Below are positions 13,062 through 19,299 of a DNA stretch of 19,299 nucleotides, piece after piece (the first letter of the stretch is position 1; every line of letters starts with the position of its first letter). The translations under genes and the position numbers were made by a program. This stretch comes from Frankiaceae bacterium (GTDB taxonomy: Bacteria > Actinomycetota > Actinomycetes > Frankiales > Frankiaceae): positions 1-19,299 of the forward strand of contig JAVEDQ010000284.1 in assembly GCA_030840885.1 (NCBI GenBank), in the 5' to 3' direction. The notes beneath the pieces are model-generated. The model saw only the letters and a program-made list of their open reading frames with translations. It had not been told where the DNA came from and ran no database searches.

Positions 13062-13430
13062 ATGCCACCGTCTCGTCGCGGGGGGCCGCCGCCCGGCGCC
13101 CAGCCGAACATGCAGCAGCTGATGAAGAAGGCCGCGCAGATGCAGGCCCAGCTCGAGTCCGCGCAGGCCGAGCTCGCAGAGACACAGGTCGAGGGCTCCG
13201 CCGGCGGTGGTCTGGTCAAGGCCACGGTCACCGGTGCCGGTGAGCTCGTCGCGCTCGTCCTCGACCCGCAGGCCGTCGACCCCGACGACGTCGAGACGCT
13301 GGCGGACCTCGTTGTCGCCGCCGTGCGGGACGCCAACACCAACGCCTCGGCCCTGCAGGAGCAGAAGCTCGGTCCCCTCGCAGGCGGCGCGGGGGGCGGC
13401 CTCGGCGGCCTCTCGGGCCTGCCCTTCTGA
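13062..13430 (+). CDS. YbaB/EbfC family nucleoid-associated protein
   Basis: This 122-residue protein is a DNA-binding, nucleoid-associated member of the YbaB/EbfC family, found in bacteria between dnaX and recR. After a Pro/Gly-rich N terminus the helix [22 protein letters not shown] is the family signature. The central strand-rich part follows ([27 protein letters not shown], then [21 protein letters not shown]), and the protein ends in a Gly-rich tail. Residues 1-16 and the tail are probably disordered. The ATG at 13062 has no Shine-Dalgarno but sits 6 nt after a -10-like box. The gene lies 63 bp after dnaX and only 7 bp before recR, so it is almost certainly co-transcribed with recR. Confidence 0.95.
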   Translation: MPPSRRGGPPPGAQPNMQQLMKKAAQMQAQLESAQAELAETQVEGSAGGGLVKATVTGAGELVALVLDPQAVDPDDVETLADLVVAAVRDANTNASALQEQKLGPLAGGAGGGLGGLSGLPF

Positions 13431-13437
13431 GTCCGGC

Positions 13438-14037
13438 GTGTACGAAGGTGCGGTCCAGGACCTGATCGACGAGCTCGGTCAGCTGCCCGGCATCGGGCCG
13501 AAGAGCGCCCAGCGGATCGCCTTCCACCTGCTGGCCGCCGACCCGGTTGACGTCCGCCGGCTCGCGACTGCACTGACCGAGGTGAAGGACAAGGTGCGGT
13601 TCTGCCGTGTCTGCGGCAACGTCACCCAGGAAGAGACCTGCAGGATCTGCGCCGACCCGCGCCGCGACGAATCGGTCATCTGCGTCGTCGAGGAGCCCAA
13701 GGACGTCGTGGCCGTGGAGCGCACGCGGGAGTTCCGCGGCCGCTACCACGTGCTCGGCGGCGCCATCAGCCCGATCGACGGGGTCGGCCCGGACGACCTG
13801 CGCATTCGGGAGCTGCTCCTCCGGTTGGCGGACGGCGTCGTGCAGGAGGTCATCCTCGCGACCGACCCCAACCTCGAGGGCGAGGCGACCGCCACCTACC
13901 TCTCACGGCTGATGCAGCCGATGGGCGTGCGGATCAGCCGGCTGGCGAGCGGCCTGCCCGTCGGCGGCGACCTCGAGTACGCCGACGAGGTCACGCTCGG
14001 CCGCGCCTTCTCGGGGCGTCGCCTCCTCGACGTCTGA
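13438..14037 (+). CDS. recR: Recombination mediator RecR
   Basis: The 199-residue product matches the usual RecR length. RecR helps load RecA onto gapped single-stranded DNA together with RecF and RecO. From the N terminus it shows the helix-hairpin-helix ([24 protein letters not shown]), a four-cysteine zinc finger (C56-x2-C59-x8-C68-x2-C71), and a Toprim domain from [15 protein letters not shown] through [18 protein letters not shown] and [19 protein letters not shown]. The GTG at 13438 gives the canonical N terminus ([15 protein letters not shown]). The frame is open further upstream, but that would overlap ybaB. The Shine-Dalgarno is weak and the start is 7 bp after the ybaB stop, so translation is probably coupled. 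Confidence 0.97.
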   Translation: MYEGAVQDLIDELGQLPGIGPKSAQRIAFHLLAADPVDVRRLATALTEVKDKVRFCRVCGNVTQEETCRICADPRRDESVICVVEEPKDVVAVERTREFRGRYHVLGGAISPIDGVGPDDLRIRELLLRLADGVVQEVILATDPNLEGEATATYLSRLMQPMGVRISRLASGLPVGGDLEYADEVTLGRAFSGRRLLDV

Positions 14038-14045
14038 GGCGACAC

Positions 14046-14064
14046 GCCCCCGAGAAGGCGGGGC
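14046..14064 (+). terminator. Weak hairpin after recR
   Basis: GCCCC (14046-14050) and GGGGC (14060-14064) can form a 5-bp GC stem with a 9-nt loop just after the recR stop. It lacks a T-tract and is short, so termination here is only possible. Confidence 0.3.
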
Positions 14065-14088
14065 ACCGGAGCGACAGGACGGGCCGCG

Positions 14089-14108
14089 GTTCAGCTACGT
14101 TCAGCTAT
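14089..14108. repeat. 10-bp tandem repeat between recR and the mannosyltransferase gene
   Basis: GTTCAGCTAC (14089-14098) is followed directly by GTTCAGCTAT (14099-14108). The pair lies about 90 bp before the next start codon and overlaps TACGTT (14096-14101), a TANNNT hexamer. It could be a regulator site overlapping a promoter. The rest of the 158-bp gap shows nothing else I can name. Confidence 0.5.
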
Positions 14109-14195
14109 CTCCGGTTTGTCCTGACGCGCGCGGGCCAGGAACGGAGCCAGTACGGCCGCCGACGTGGCCACCGAACGTGACGGAGGCGGGCCGGC

Positions 14196-15419
14196 TTGTC
14201 CCTCGACGCGGAGACGCTGGATCGCACCGAAGATGGCGCGGTCGAGACCCGCCCCGAGGCACCCGCCGAGCCGACCCAGGCCCACGCCCAGCCTCGCCCG
14301 CGGATCCCCCGCTGGGTGCTGCGGACGCTGCTGCTCTACCTCGGCTCACGCATCCTGGTCGCGCTCGCGGTGCTCCTCGCCCTCGGCATCGCACCACCGG
14401 CGCAACCCGGGAACTGGCTCGAGCTGTGGGACTCCTTCTGGTACATGGACATCGCCCGCCACGGCTATCCGACGGCCGTCGAGGCGATCTCCCCGGGGCT
14501 GAACTACAGCCCGCTCGCCTTCTTCCCGCTCTGGCCGCTGACGATCCGCGCTGTCGGTGGACTGCTCGGCGGCAACCTGCTGCTCGCCGGCTACCTGCTG
14601 AACTTCGTGTTCGGCGGGGTGCTCGCGGTACTCGCGCGCCGGATCTTCGCCGAGGTGAGCGACGCGCGGACCGCCGACCTCGGCGTCCTGCTGTTCGTGT
14701 TCTTCCCCGGCACCAACGTCTTCTCCTCGCTCTACAGCGAGCCGTTGGCCCTGTGTCTGGCTGCCGGCACCCTGCTCGCCCTGATGCGGCACCGGTGGGC
14801 GCTGGCCGGCGTCCTCGCGGCGCTCGCCGGCGCCACCCGTCCCCCGGTAGCGGTGGCCGTGTGCGCCGCGCTCGCCTACGCCGTGCTGATCGCGGTGGTC
14901 CGTCGGCGCGAGTGGCGCGCCCTGCTCGCCCTCGCCCTGGCTCCGCTGGGCCTGCTCGCCTTCGCGGCCTACACCTGGGCCCACACCGGTTCGCCGCTGG
15001 CCTGGCACGAGGCCGAGAAGATGTTCGGCAACCACCTCGACGGGGGGTGGTCCTTCGCCACCACGGTCTCCTCGGCGCTGTCGACCAACGGCACCGGGGA
15101 CCCGTTGTTCGGGCTCTCGATCGTCGTGGGGACCGGCACCGTGCTCCTGCTGGTCCTCGGGTTCTTCTTCGTGCGGCGCCCACCGCCGGCCCTGCTGACG
15201 ATCTACACGGTCGTCGTCATCGGCCTCCCGGCGATCAACTCCGCGCTCATGGCGAAGCCGCGCTTCCTGGCCGCCGGCTTCCCCCTGCTGCTCGGCCTGG
15301 CCGCTTACCTCCGGGGCAAGGCCCGGCCTGAGCTGCTCGCGATAGCACTCGCTGGCGAGTGCGCCCTGCTGGTCGGGCTGACGATGATGCACCTGTTGGG
15401 CCGCGTCCCCTTCCCCTGA
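14196..15419 (+). CDS. PIG-V-like membrane mannosyltransferase (GT-C fold)
   Basis: This 407-residue polytopic membrane protein has a disordered cytoplasmic N terminus (1-38) and about nine or ten hydrophobic segments. The first luminal/extracellular loop reads WDSFWYMDIARHGYP, with D79 and D85. This resembles the double-aspartate active-site loop of PIG-V and related GT-C enzymes that use a polyprenyl-phospho-mannose donor. Later family-like segments are NYSPLAFFPLWPLTIR, SSLYSEPLALCLAAG and GATRPP. The C-terminal region KPRFLAAGFPLLLGLAAYLRG is also typical. The TTG start at 14196 is supported by GGAGG (14182-14186) at 9-nt spacing. The acceptor is unknown. It could act in glycosylation of lipids or of secreted proteins. 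It stands alone on the + strand and is followed by a strong hairpin. Confidence 0.82.
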   Translation: MSLDAETLDRTEDGAVETRPEAPAEPTQAHAQPRPRIPRWVLRTLLLYLGSRILVALAVLLALGIAPPAQPGNWLELWDSFWYMDIARHGYPTAVEAISPGLNYSPLAFFPLWPLTIRAVGGLLGGNLLLAGYLLNFVFGGVLAVLARRIFAEVSDARTADLGVLLFVFFPGTNVFSSLYSEPLALCLAAGTLLALMRHRWALAGVLAALAGATRPPVAVAVCAALAYAVLIAVVRRREWRALLALALAPLGLLAFAAYTWAHTGSPLAWHEAEKMFGNHLDGGWSFATTVSSALSTNGTGDPLFGLSIVVGTGTVLLLVLGFFFVRRPPPALLTIYTVVVIGLPAINSALMAKPRFLAAGFPLLLGLAAYLRGKARPELLAIALAGECALLVGLTMMHLLGRVPFP

Positions 15420-15436
15420 CCCCGCCCGCCCCACAC

Positions 15437-15506
15437 CCCCGTTTCGTAGAGATCTTGGGCGTGAACCCGCTGGTGAGACGCACCAAGATCTCTACGGCTC
15501 GCGGGG
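15437..15506. terminator. Long intergenic palindrome, likely terminator or dispersed palindromic element
   Basis: CGTAGAGATCTTGG (15445-15458) is the exact inverse of CCAAGATCTCTACG (15483-15496). The stem continues inward with GCGT (15459-15462) pairing with ACGC (15478-15481) past a single bulged A, and leaves a 15-nt loop. Outward, CCCCG (15437-15441) can pair with CGGGG (15502-15506). The arms are markedly less GC-rich than the surroundings. The position 25 bp after the mannosyltransferase stop suits termination. The perfect 14-bp arms could also mark a repeated element. Confidence 0.7.
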
Positions 15507-15551
15507 AAAGCGGGTGGGCTGACGCCCGTACTCACAGCTCGACCGGGCAGC

Positions 15552-15986
15552 ATGAGCGGTGTGTTCATCACCAACCACGTCCTCGCCGGCGCCCTGATCG
15601 GCGACGCTCTCCCGCCGGTTCCGGCCGTCGCCGTCGGCTTCGTCTCCCACCTCGTGATGGACAACCTGCCGCACTACGGCGGAGGCGGCGCCCCGCTGCA
15701 CCTCCCGACGGCCAGGAAGGACGGCCTGCTCGGGCTGCTCGCGATCGCGGGCTGCACGTTCGCGGCGACGCCGGAACGCCGGCTGCCGGTGCTAGCCGGG
15801 ATCCTCGGCGCCTGCCTGCCCGACACCGACAAGCTCGGCGAGCACTTCGTCGGCCGCAGCCCGTGGCCACCGGCCTTCGACCGGTTCCACAAGCGCATCC
15901 AGCGGGAGCAGCTGAACCGCTTCCCGATCGAGGTCGGGGCGGCGCTCACGATGTCAGTGCTGGTCGTCCGCCTGCTCCCCCGCTGA
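15552..15986 (+). CDS. Small membrane protein resembling metal-dependent hydrolases (DUF457/YdjM-like)
   Basis: This 144-residue protein has three or four hydrophobic stretches (about 8-35, 58-75, 78-90 and 128-142). It carries histidines and aspartates in an arrangement seen in small membrane-bound metal-dependent hydrolase-like proteins. These are NHVLAGALIGDALP near the N terminus, then SHLVMDNLPHYG (about 32-43) and CLPDTDKLGEHF (about 87-98). The family assignment rests on this pattern and no reaction is established for it. ATG 15552 is the natural start, but it has no clear Shine-Dalgarno. The gene is isolated between the large palindrome and the phosphatase gene, both on the + strand. 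Confidence 0.6.
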   Translation: MSGVFITNHVLAGALIGDALPPVPAVAVGFVSHLVMDNLPHYGGGGAPLHLPTARKDGLLGLLAIAGCTFAATPERRLPVLAGILGACLPDTDKLGEHFVGRSPWPPAFDRFHKRIQREQLNRFPIEVGAALTMSVLVVRLLPR

Positions 15987-16067
15987 GTGTGCAGGCGTCC
16001 GCTGCTAATTCGCGTGTCTCCACCTCCCTGCCATCCCGATGCGGCCGCCTACACATCCGAGGATGGG

Positions 16068-16080
16068 CATAGTGCCCGCG
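16068..16080 (+). promoter_or_regulatory. Possible -10 box for a leaderless phosphatase transcript
   Basis: CATAGT (16068-16073) matches four of six -10 consensus positions and ends 7 nt before the ATG at 16081, with no ribosome binding site between. This supports 16081 as start over the in-frame codons at 16039 and 16063. Confidence 0.3.
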
Positions 16081-17823
16081 ATGCCTGGACCGTCGATGGC
16101 GGAGTTGTTCGAGCGGCGTCTCTCCCGCCGCAGCTTGCTGCGTGGCGGGGCAGCAGTCGGCCCGTTGCTGCTGCTGCGGCCGTCGACGGCGTCGGCTGAC
16201 GAACCCCTGGGGCCGCGCAGGCTGAGCTGGGGAGCGGACCCGACCACCACCGTCGGCCTCGGACTGTCACTCCCGGGTGGCGTGCAACGCGCCCGGCTGC
16301 TCGTCGGCCTCGTCGACGGCCGACTCGAGCGCCCGATCGACGTGGATACGCACGGCGTCACCGGCGTCGGCACCCGCTACGGCCAGGTGACCGTTCCCGA
16401 ACTGAGGCCGGGCACCTCCTACCGCTACGCCGTCGAACTCGACGGCCGCCGCCGGGGCGACGGCCGCTTCGCCACGCTCGCGCAGCAACCGGGGGCCTAC
16501 ACCTTCACCGCTTTCGGCGACGAGGGCACCTCCGACACCGCGCGGGCCATCCTCCGGCAGATCCAGACGATCAGCCCGGCCTTCCACCTCGTCTCCGGCG
16601 ACCTCTGCTACGCCGATGCCAGTGGAGCCGGGCACCCCGACGACCAGGTCCACCCCGTCGTCTGGGACCAGTGGCTGCGGATGATCAACCGGGTCTCCTC
16701 CGAGATCCCGTGGATGAACGCCGTCGGCAACCACGAGATGGAGCCCGGCCAAGGACCACAGCGCTACGACGGGTACCTCGCCCGCTTCGTCCGTCCCGAC
16801 AACGGAGCCACAGCGTGCCCAGCGACGCATCACTTCCGCGGGGGGGCTGCCGCCTTCGTGCAGGTCGACAGCAACGACGTCAGCAACGAGATCCCTGCCA
16901 ACCGTGGTTACTCCGGCGGCGAGCAGACCCGCTGGCTTGACGACGTCCTCGCCCGGTACCGCCAGGACCCGAGTATCAGCTTTCTGGTCGTGACGATGCA
17001 CCATTGCGGGTTCAGCTCCGCGGACAGCCACGGCTCCGACAGCGGTGTGCGGGACAACTGGACGCCGCTGTTCGACCGGCATGGCGTCGACCTCGTCCTT
17101 TCCGGCCACAACCATGCCTTCGAGCGCTCGCACCCGCTGCGCCGAGGGGTACCGGTGGTCGCCGCGCCGCCGGGGGCGACGGTCGACTCCCGCCAGGGCA
17201 CGAGCTACCTGGTCGTCGGAGGTGGCGGCGCGACCGCCGCGCACAGTTTCGCGCCGGATCGACCGACGCTCGTACGCCCGGACGGACGGGCCGAGCGCGA
17301 GACCGCGCAGTTCTCCGCCGTACGATCCTTGCGCTACAGCTTCCACACCGCCCGCGTGACGCCGCCCCGGCCGGGGGTCCACGCCAGCTTGCGACTCGTC
17401 GTCCGCGCAGACGACGGTGCAGTTCTCGACCAGGTGACACTCACCCGGCCCGCCGCACCGCCCGCGCCTTCGGACCGCCCGGCCGCCGCCGTCATCGGCG
17501 GTGCGGCGGTGCTTGGGGGCCTGGCCGGGGGCGCGGGGGTGGCGGCCGTACGGCGGCGGCGCTCCGGCCGGGACGAGCCCGGGACGGACGAGCCGCGGTC
17601 AGACCGACGGTCGGTTGAGCATGTGCAGCACGGCGCCCGAGACTCCTCGCCCGGCGGGGGAGCTCAGCCACGCCGCGGTGTCGCCGACCTCCTCGGCGGT
17701 CACCCAGTCGTAGCGGCCCGAGGTCCGCCGCGTGTTGACCGGGCCGAGGACGAGCGAGTTGACGCGGACGCCCTTGCCGGCGCTCTCCAGCGCCAGCGCG
17801 CGAGCCAGCATCAGCACCGCTGA
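16081..17823 (+). CDS. Tat-exported purple acid phosphatase-like metallophosphoesterase
   Basis: This is a predicted extracellular phosphatase with a two-metal site. ATG 16081 gives a 580-residue protein. A twin-arginine signal (SRRSLLR, R16-R17) and hydrophobic stretch end at a likely cleavage site after STASA (residue 39). A fibronectin-III-like N-terminal domain of purple acid phosphatases (about 45-135) follows. The metallophosphatase domain has all five expected blocks: GDEG (D147), GDLCY (D174), GNHE (N217-H218), VTMH (H307) and GHNH (H343, H345). A Gly/Ala-rich C-terminal hydrophobic span (about 467-488) is followed by RRRR, suggesting a membrane-anchored exported enzyme. The physiological substrate is unknown. 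The frame stays open past the expected cytoplasmic tail and runs 225 bp into the antisense of the SDR gene, adding about 75 residues of low-complexity sequence. Upstream in-frame starts exist at 16039 and 16063. Confidence 0.87.
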   Translation: MPGPSMAELFERRLSRRSLLRGGAAVGPLLLLRPSTASADEPLGPRRLSWGADPTTTVGLGLSLPGGVQRARLLVGLVDGRLERPIDVDTHGVTGVGTRYGQVTVPELRPGTSYRYAVELDGRRRGDGRFATLAQQPGAYTFTAFGDEGTSDTARAILRQIQTISPAFHLVSGDLCYADASGAGHPDDQVHPVVWDQWLRMINRVSSEIPWMNAVGNHEMEPGQGPQRYDGYLARFVRPDNGATACPATHHFRGGAAAFVQVDSNDVSNEIPANRGYSGGEQTRWLDDVLARYRQDPSISFLVVTMHHCGFSSADSHGSDSGVRDNWTPLFDRHGVDLVLSGHNHAFERSHPLRRGVPVVAAPPGATVDSRQGTSYLVVGGGGATAAHSFAPDRPTLVRPDGRAERETAQFSAVRSLRYSFHTARVTPPRPGVHASLRLVVRADDGAVLDQVTLTRPAAPPAPSDRPAAAVIGGAAVLGGLAGGAGVAAVRRRRSGRDEPGTDEPRSDRRSVEHVQHGARDSSPGGGAQPRRGVADLLGGHPVVAARGPPRVDRAEDERVDADALAGALQRQRASQHQHR

Positions 17824-18285
17824 CGACGCCACCGACACCGGGCCGGCCCCGCGCACCGGCGCCTCGGCGGAGTCGCCGACGAGCACCGTGTAGGCACCAC
17901 CCGGCGGCAGCTGCGGCAGGAAGGTCTGGGCCAGTACGAGGTGGCTCGTCAGGTTGCCTGACAGCACCGACTGCCAGTCCTCCAGAGGCGTATCCACCAG
18001 CAGCGGGCCGGAACGCCAGCCTCCGATGCTCGCCACGACGGCCTGCAGCCGCACGCCCTGAGCCCGCAGTGCGTCCCGGAAGGCAGCCGCGCCGGGTGCG
18101 GTGCCGACGTCGCCGACCAGGCCGATCAGGTTCTCCTGGCTGCCGAGTCGGTCGCGCTGGGCGTCCAGCCGCGCCTGCGAGCGGGACGGCACCACGACCC
18201 GCCATCCCGCGGCGAGGAAGCGCGAGACGATGCCCTCGCCGACCGCTCCGGCTCCGCCGGCGACCAGGGCGGTGTTCTCGCTCAT
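17599..18285 (-). CDS. Atypical short-chain dehydrogenase/reductase lacking the Tyr-Lys pair
   Basis: This 228-residue protein has the Rossmann fold of SDRs. The dinucleotide loop is AGGAGAVG (9-16) where TGxxxGIG is usual, and [11 protein letters not shown] resembles an NADP-binding strand end. N111 (SGNLTSHL) and S139 (VGDSAEAP) occupy the catalytic Asn and Ser positions. At the usual YxxxK the sequence is VSVAS (150-154), with no Tyr or Lys nearby. It may bind nucleotide without normal reductase chemistry, or act on a different reaction. The C-terminal part ([26 protein letters not shown], then [13 protein letters not shown]) is otherwise classical. ATG 18285 has no clear Shine-Dalgarno. 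The gene diverges from the aspartate kinase gene. Its last 225 bp overlap the opposing phosphatase frame, with the two codon registers aligned. Confidence 0.83.
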   Translation of the reverse strand: MSENTALVAGGAGAVGEGIVSRFLAAGWRVVVPSRSQARLDAQRDRLGSQENLIGLVGDVGTAPGAAAFRDALRAQGVRLQAVVASIGGWRSGPLLVDTPLEDWQSVLSGNLTSHLVLAQTFLPQLPPGGAYTVLVGDSAEAPVRGAGPVSVASSAVLMLARALALESAGKGVRVNSLVLGPVNTRRTSGRYDWVTAEEVGDTAAWLSSPAGRGVSGAVLHMLNRPSV

Positions 18286-18319
18286 GGCCGCGTCCCGGCC
18301 GGTGTGCGTACAGACATGG

Positions 18320-18325
18320 GAGAAT
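18320..18325 (+). promoter_or_regulatory. Possible -10 box of the aspartate kinase gene
   Basis: GAGAAT (18320-18325) matches four of six -10 consensus bases. It would place transcription start near 18332, next to the upstream in-frame GTG at 18333. If used, the kinase could start leaderless at 18333 instead of at 18345. The 47-bp gap to the divergent SDR start must also hold that gene's promoter. Confidence 0.3.
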
Positions 18326-18344
18326 CCTGCCTGTGGAGGTCGTG

Positions 18345-19299
18345 GTGTCGAACAGTGGTGCGCTCGAACCTGCCCGCTCGGCGGCTCGGGAGGTGCTGCC
18401 GGAGGCGCGGGAACGGCAGCCCCTCGTGGTCCAGAAGTACGGCGGCAGCTCTGTGGAGAACGCCGAGCGCGTCAAGCGTGTGGCCGAACGCATCGTCGCG
18501 ACGCGCAAGGCCGGCAACGACGTGGTCGTGGTCGTGTCCGCGATGGGCGACACCACCGACGAGCTGCTCGAGCTCGCCCAGCAGGTCACGCCCGTCCCGC
18601 CTCCCCGCGAACTCGACATGCTGCTGACCGCCGGTGAGCGGATCTCGATGGCCGTGCTGGCGATGGCGATCGAGAACCTCGGGGCGGAGGCCCGGTCGTT
18701 CACCGGCTCGCAGGCCGGGGTCATCACCGACTCCAGCCACGGCCGGGCGCGGATCATCGACGTCACCCCGGGGCGGATCCGCGGTGCGCTCGACGAGGGC
18801 GCCATCGCGATCGTCGCCGGCTTCCAGGGCGTCAGCCAGGACACCAAGGACATCACCACGCTCGGGCGGGGCGGGTCCGACACCACCGCCGTCGCCCTCG
18901 CGGCTGCCCTCGACGCGTCGGTCTGCGAGATCTACACCGACGTCGACGGTGTCTTCACGGCCGACCCCCGCATCGTCCGCAACGCGAAGAAGATCGAGAT
19001 CATCAGCTACGAGGAGATGCTCGAGCTGGCCGCCAGCGGCGCGAAGGTACTGATGCTCCGTTGCGTCGAGTACGCGCGCCGGTACGACGTGCCGGTGCAC
19101 GTGCGCTCGTCGTTCAGTGGCAAGCCGGGCACGCTCGTGCAGGACATCCCGGCGCCCGTCCAAGCATCAGAGAAGGAGAACGACGTGGAGCAGGCGATCA
19201 TCCGGGGCGTCGCGCACGACCGCAGCGAGGCGAAGGTGACCATCGCGGGCTGTCCGGACAAGCCGGGCGTCGCCGCCGCGATCTTCCGTTCGCTGGCTG
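18345..19299 (+). CDS. lysC: Aspartate kinase, alpha subunit start (3' end beyond window)
   Basis: The enzyme phosphorylates L-aspartate to 4-phospho-L-aspartate, the first step to lysine/diaminopimelate, threonine and methionine. The reading frame is open from here to the window end, giving 318 residues. GTG 18345 has GGAGG (18335-18339) at 5-nt spacing; an alternative is GTG 18333. Landmarks are the ATP-binding KYGGSS (from K31), [47 protein letters not shown] (GRGGSDTT from 174) and [15 protein letters not shown]. From about residue 281 it enters the first ACT domain ([19 protein letters not shown]). The N-terminal extension of about 28 residues before the kinase core is unusual and may reflect start choice. 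The C-terminal ACT domains are cut off by the window. The aspartate-semialdehyde dehydrogenase gene often follows, but that lies outside the window. Confidence 0.96.
   Translation, partial: MSNSGALEPARSAAREVLPEARERQPLVVQKYGGSSVENAERVKRVAERIVATRKAGNDVVVVVSAMGDTTDELLELAQQVTPVPPPRELDMLLTAGERISMAVLAMAIENLGAEARSFTGSQAGVITDSSHGRARIIDVTPGRIRGALDEGAIAIVAGFQGVSQDTKDITTLGRGGSDTTAVALAAALDASVCEIYTDVDGVFTADPRIVRNAKKIEIISYEEMLELAASGAKVLMLRCVEYARRYDVPVHVRSSFSGKPGTLVQDIPAPVQASEKENDVEQAIIRGVAHDRSEAKVTIAGCPDKPGVAAAIFRSLA
19173..19187 (+). promoter_or_regulatory. Internal ribosome binding site and start for the aspartate kinase beta subunit
   Basis: AAGGAG (19173-19178) lies 6 nt before an in-frame GTG (19185-19187) that opens [19 protein letters not shown]. 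This matches the known internal start of the regulatory beta subunit in Corynebacterium and Bacillus aspartate kinases, where alpha2-beta2 enzymes are built from one gene. The codons just before it (SEKENDVE) look like an interdomain linker, with the bases tuned to the Shine-Dalgarno. Confidence 0.65.

Noticed and set aside
17616..17618. TGA in another frame as the true end of the phosphatase
   Set aside because: It is out of frame in the given sequence. Using it would require a frameshift, so it is only flagged in the overlap finding.

Overview
The window is very GC-rich DNA with strong third-position G/C bias and many GTG/TTG starts. It carries the gene run tRNA-Ser / small SRP RNA / dnaX / ybaB / recR and, further right, an aspartate kinase with an in-frame internal start. 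Together with two polyprenol-phosphate-type membrane mannosyltransferases and several candidate leaderless starts (TANNNT box about 6 nt before the start codon), this points to a chromosomal segment of an actinomycete (Actinomycetota). I cannot name the genus. I see no insertion sequence, phage gene, CRISPR array or other clear sign of recent transfer.

Left third (1-8630): a cyclic-di-GMP signalling block on the + strand. It opens with a 1257-residue membrane protein that contains two complete copies of the same module (membrane segment, extracytoplasmic sensor, membrane segment, PAS, GGDEF). An NmrA-type NAD(P)H-binding reductase follows. Next come a small two-span membrane protein preceded by a possible 8-codon leader ORF, and a soluble PAS x4-GGDEF-EAL protein. 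In that last protein the cyclase half is degenerate and the phosphodiesterase half looks intact. The block ends in a strong hairpin that holds the last stop codon in its loop. The likely logic is membrane-sensed synthesis of c-di-GMP opposed by soluble PAS-controlled breakdown.

Middle (8700-10930): a small cysteine-containing hypothetical protein converges, with a 19-bp overlap, on a minus-strand GT-C mannosyltransferase of the MptA/MptB type. A minus-strand tRNA-Ser(GGA) follows, then the + strand small SRP RNA.

Housekeeping run (10998-14037): dnaX, ybaB/ebfC and recR on the + strand, the classic replication/recombination-repair cluster.

Right part (14196-19299): a PIG-V-like mannosyltransferase, a long intergenic palindrome, a small integral-membrane metal-hydrolase-like protein, and a Tat-exported purple acid phosphatase-like enzyme. 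The phosphatase reading frame runs 225 bp into an opposing, catalytically atypical short-chain dehydrogenase gene. The last gene is the 5' part of the aspartate kinase gene, cut by the window end, with an internal ribosome binding site for the regulatory beta subunit.

Most genes belong to known families. The observations most worth a second look are the duplicated sensor-cyclase, the leader ORF before the two-span protein, the SDR without its Tyr/Lys pair overlapping the phosphatase gene, and the 14-bp-arm palindrome at 15437-15506.
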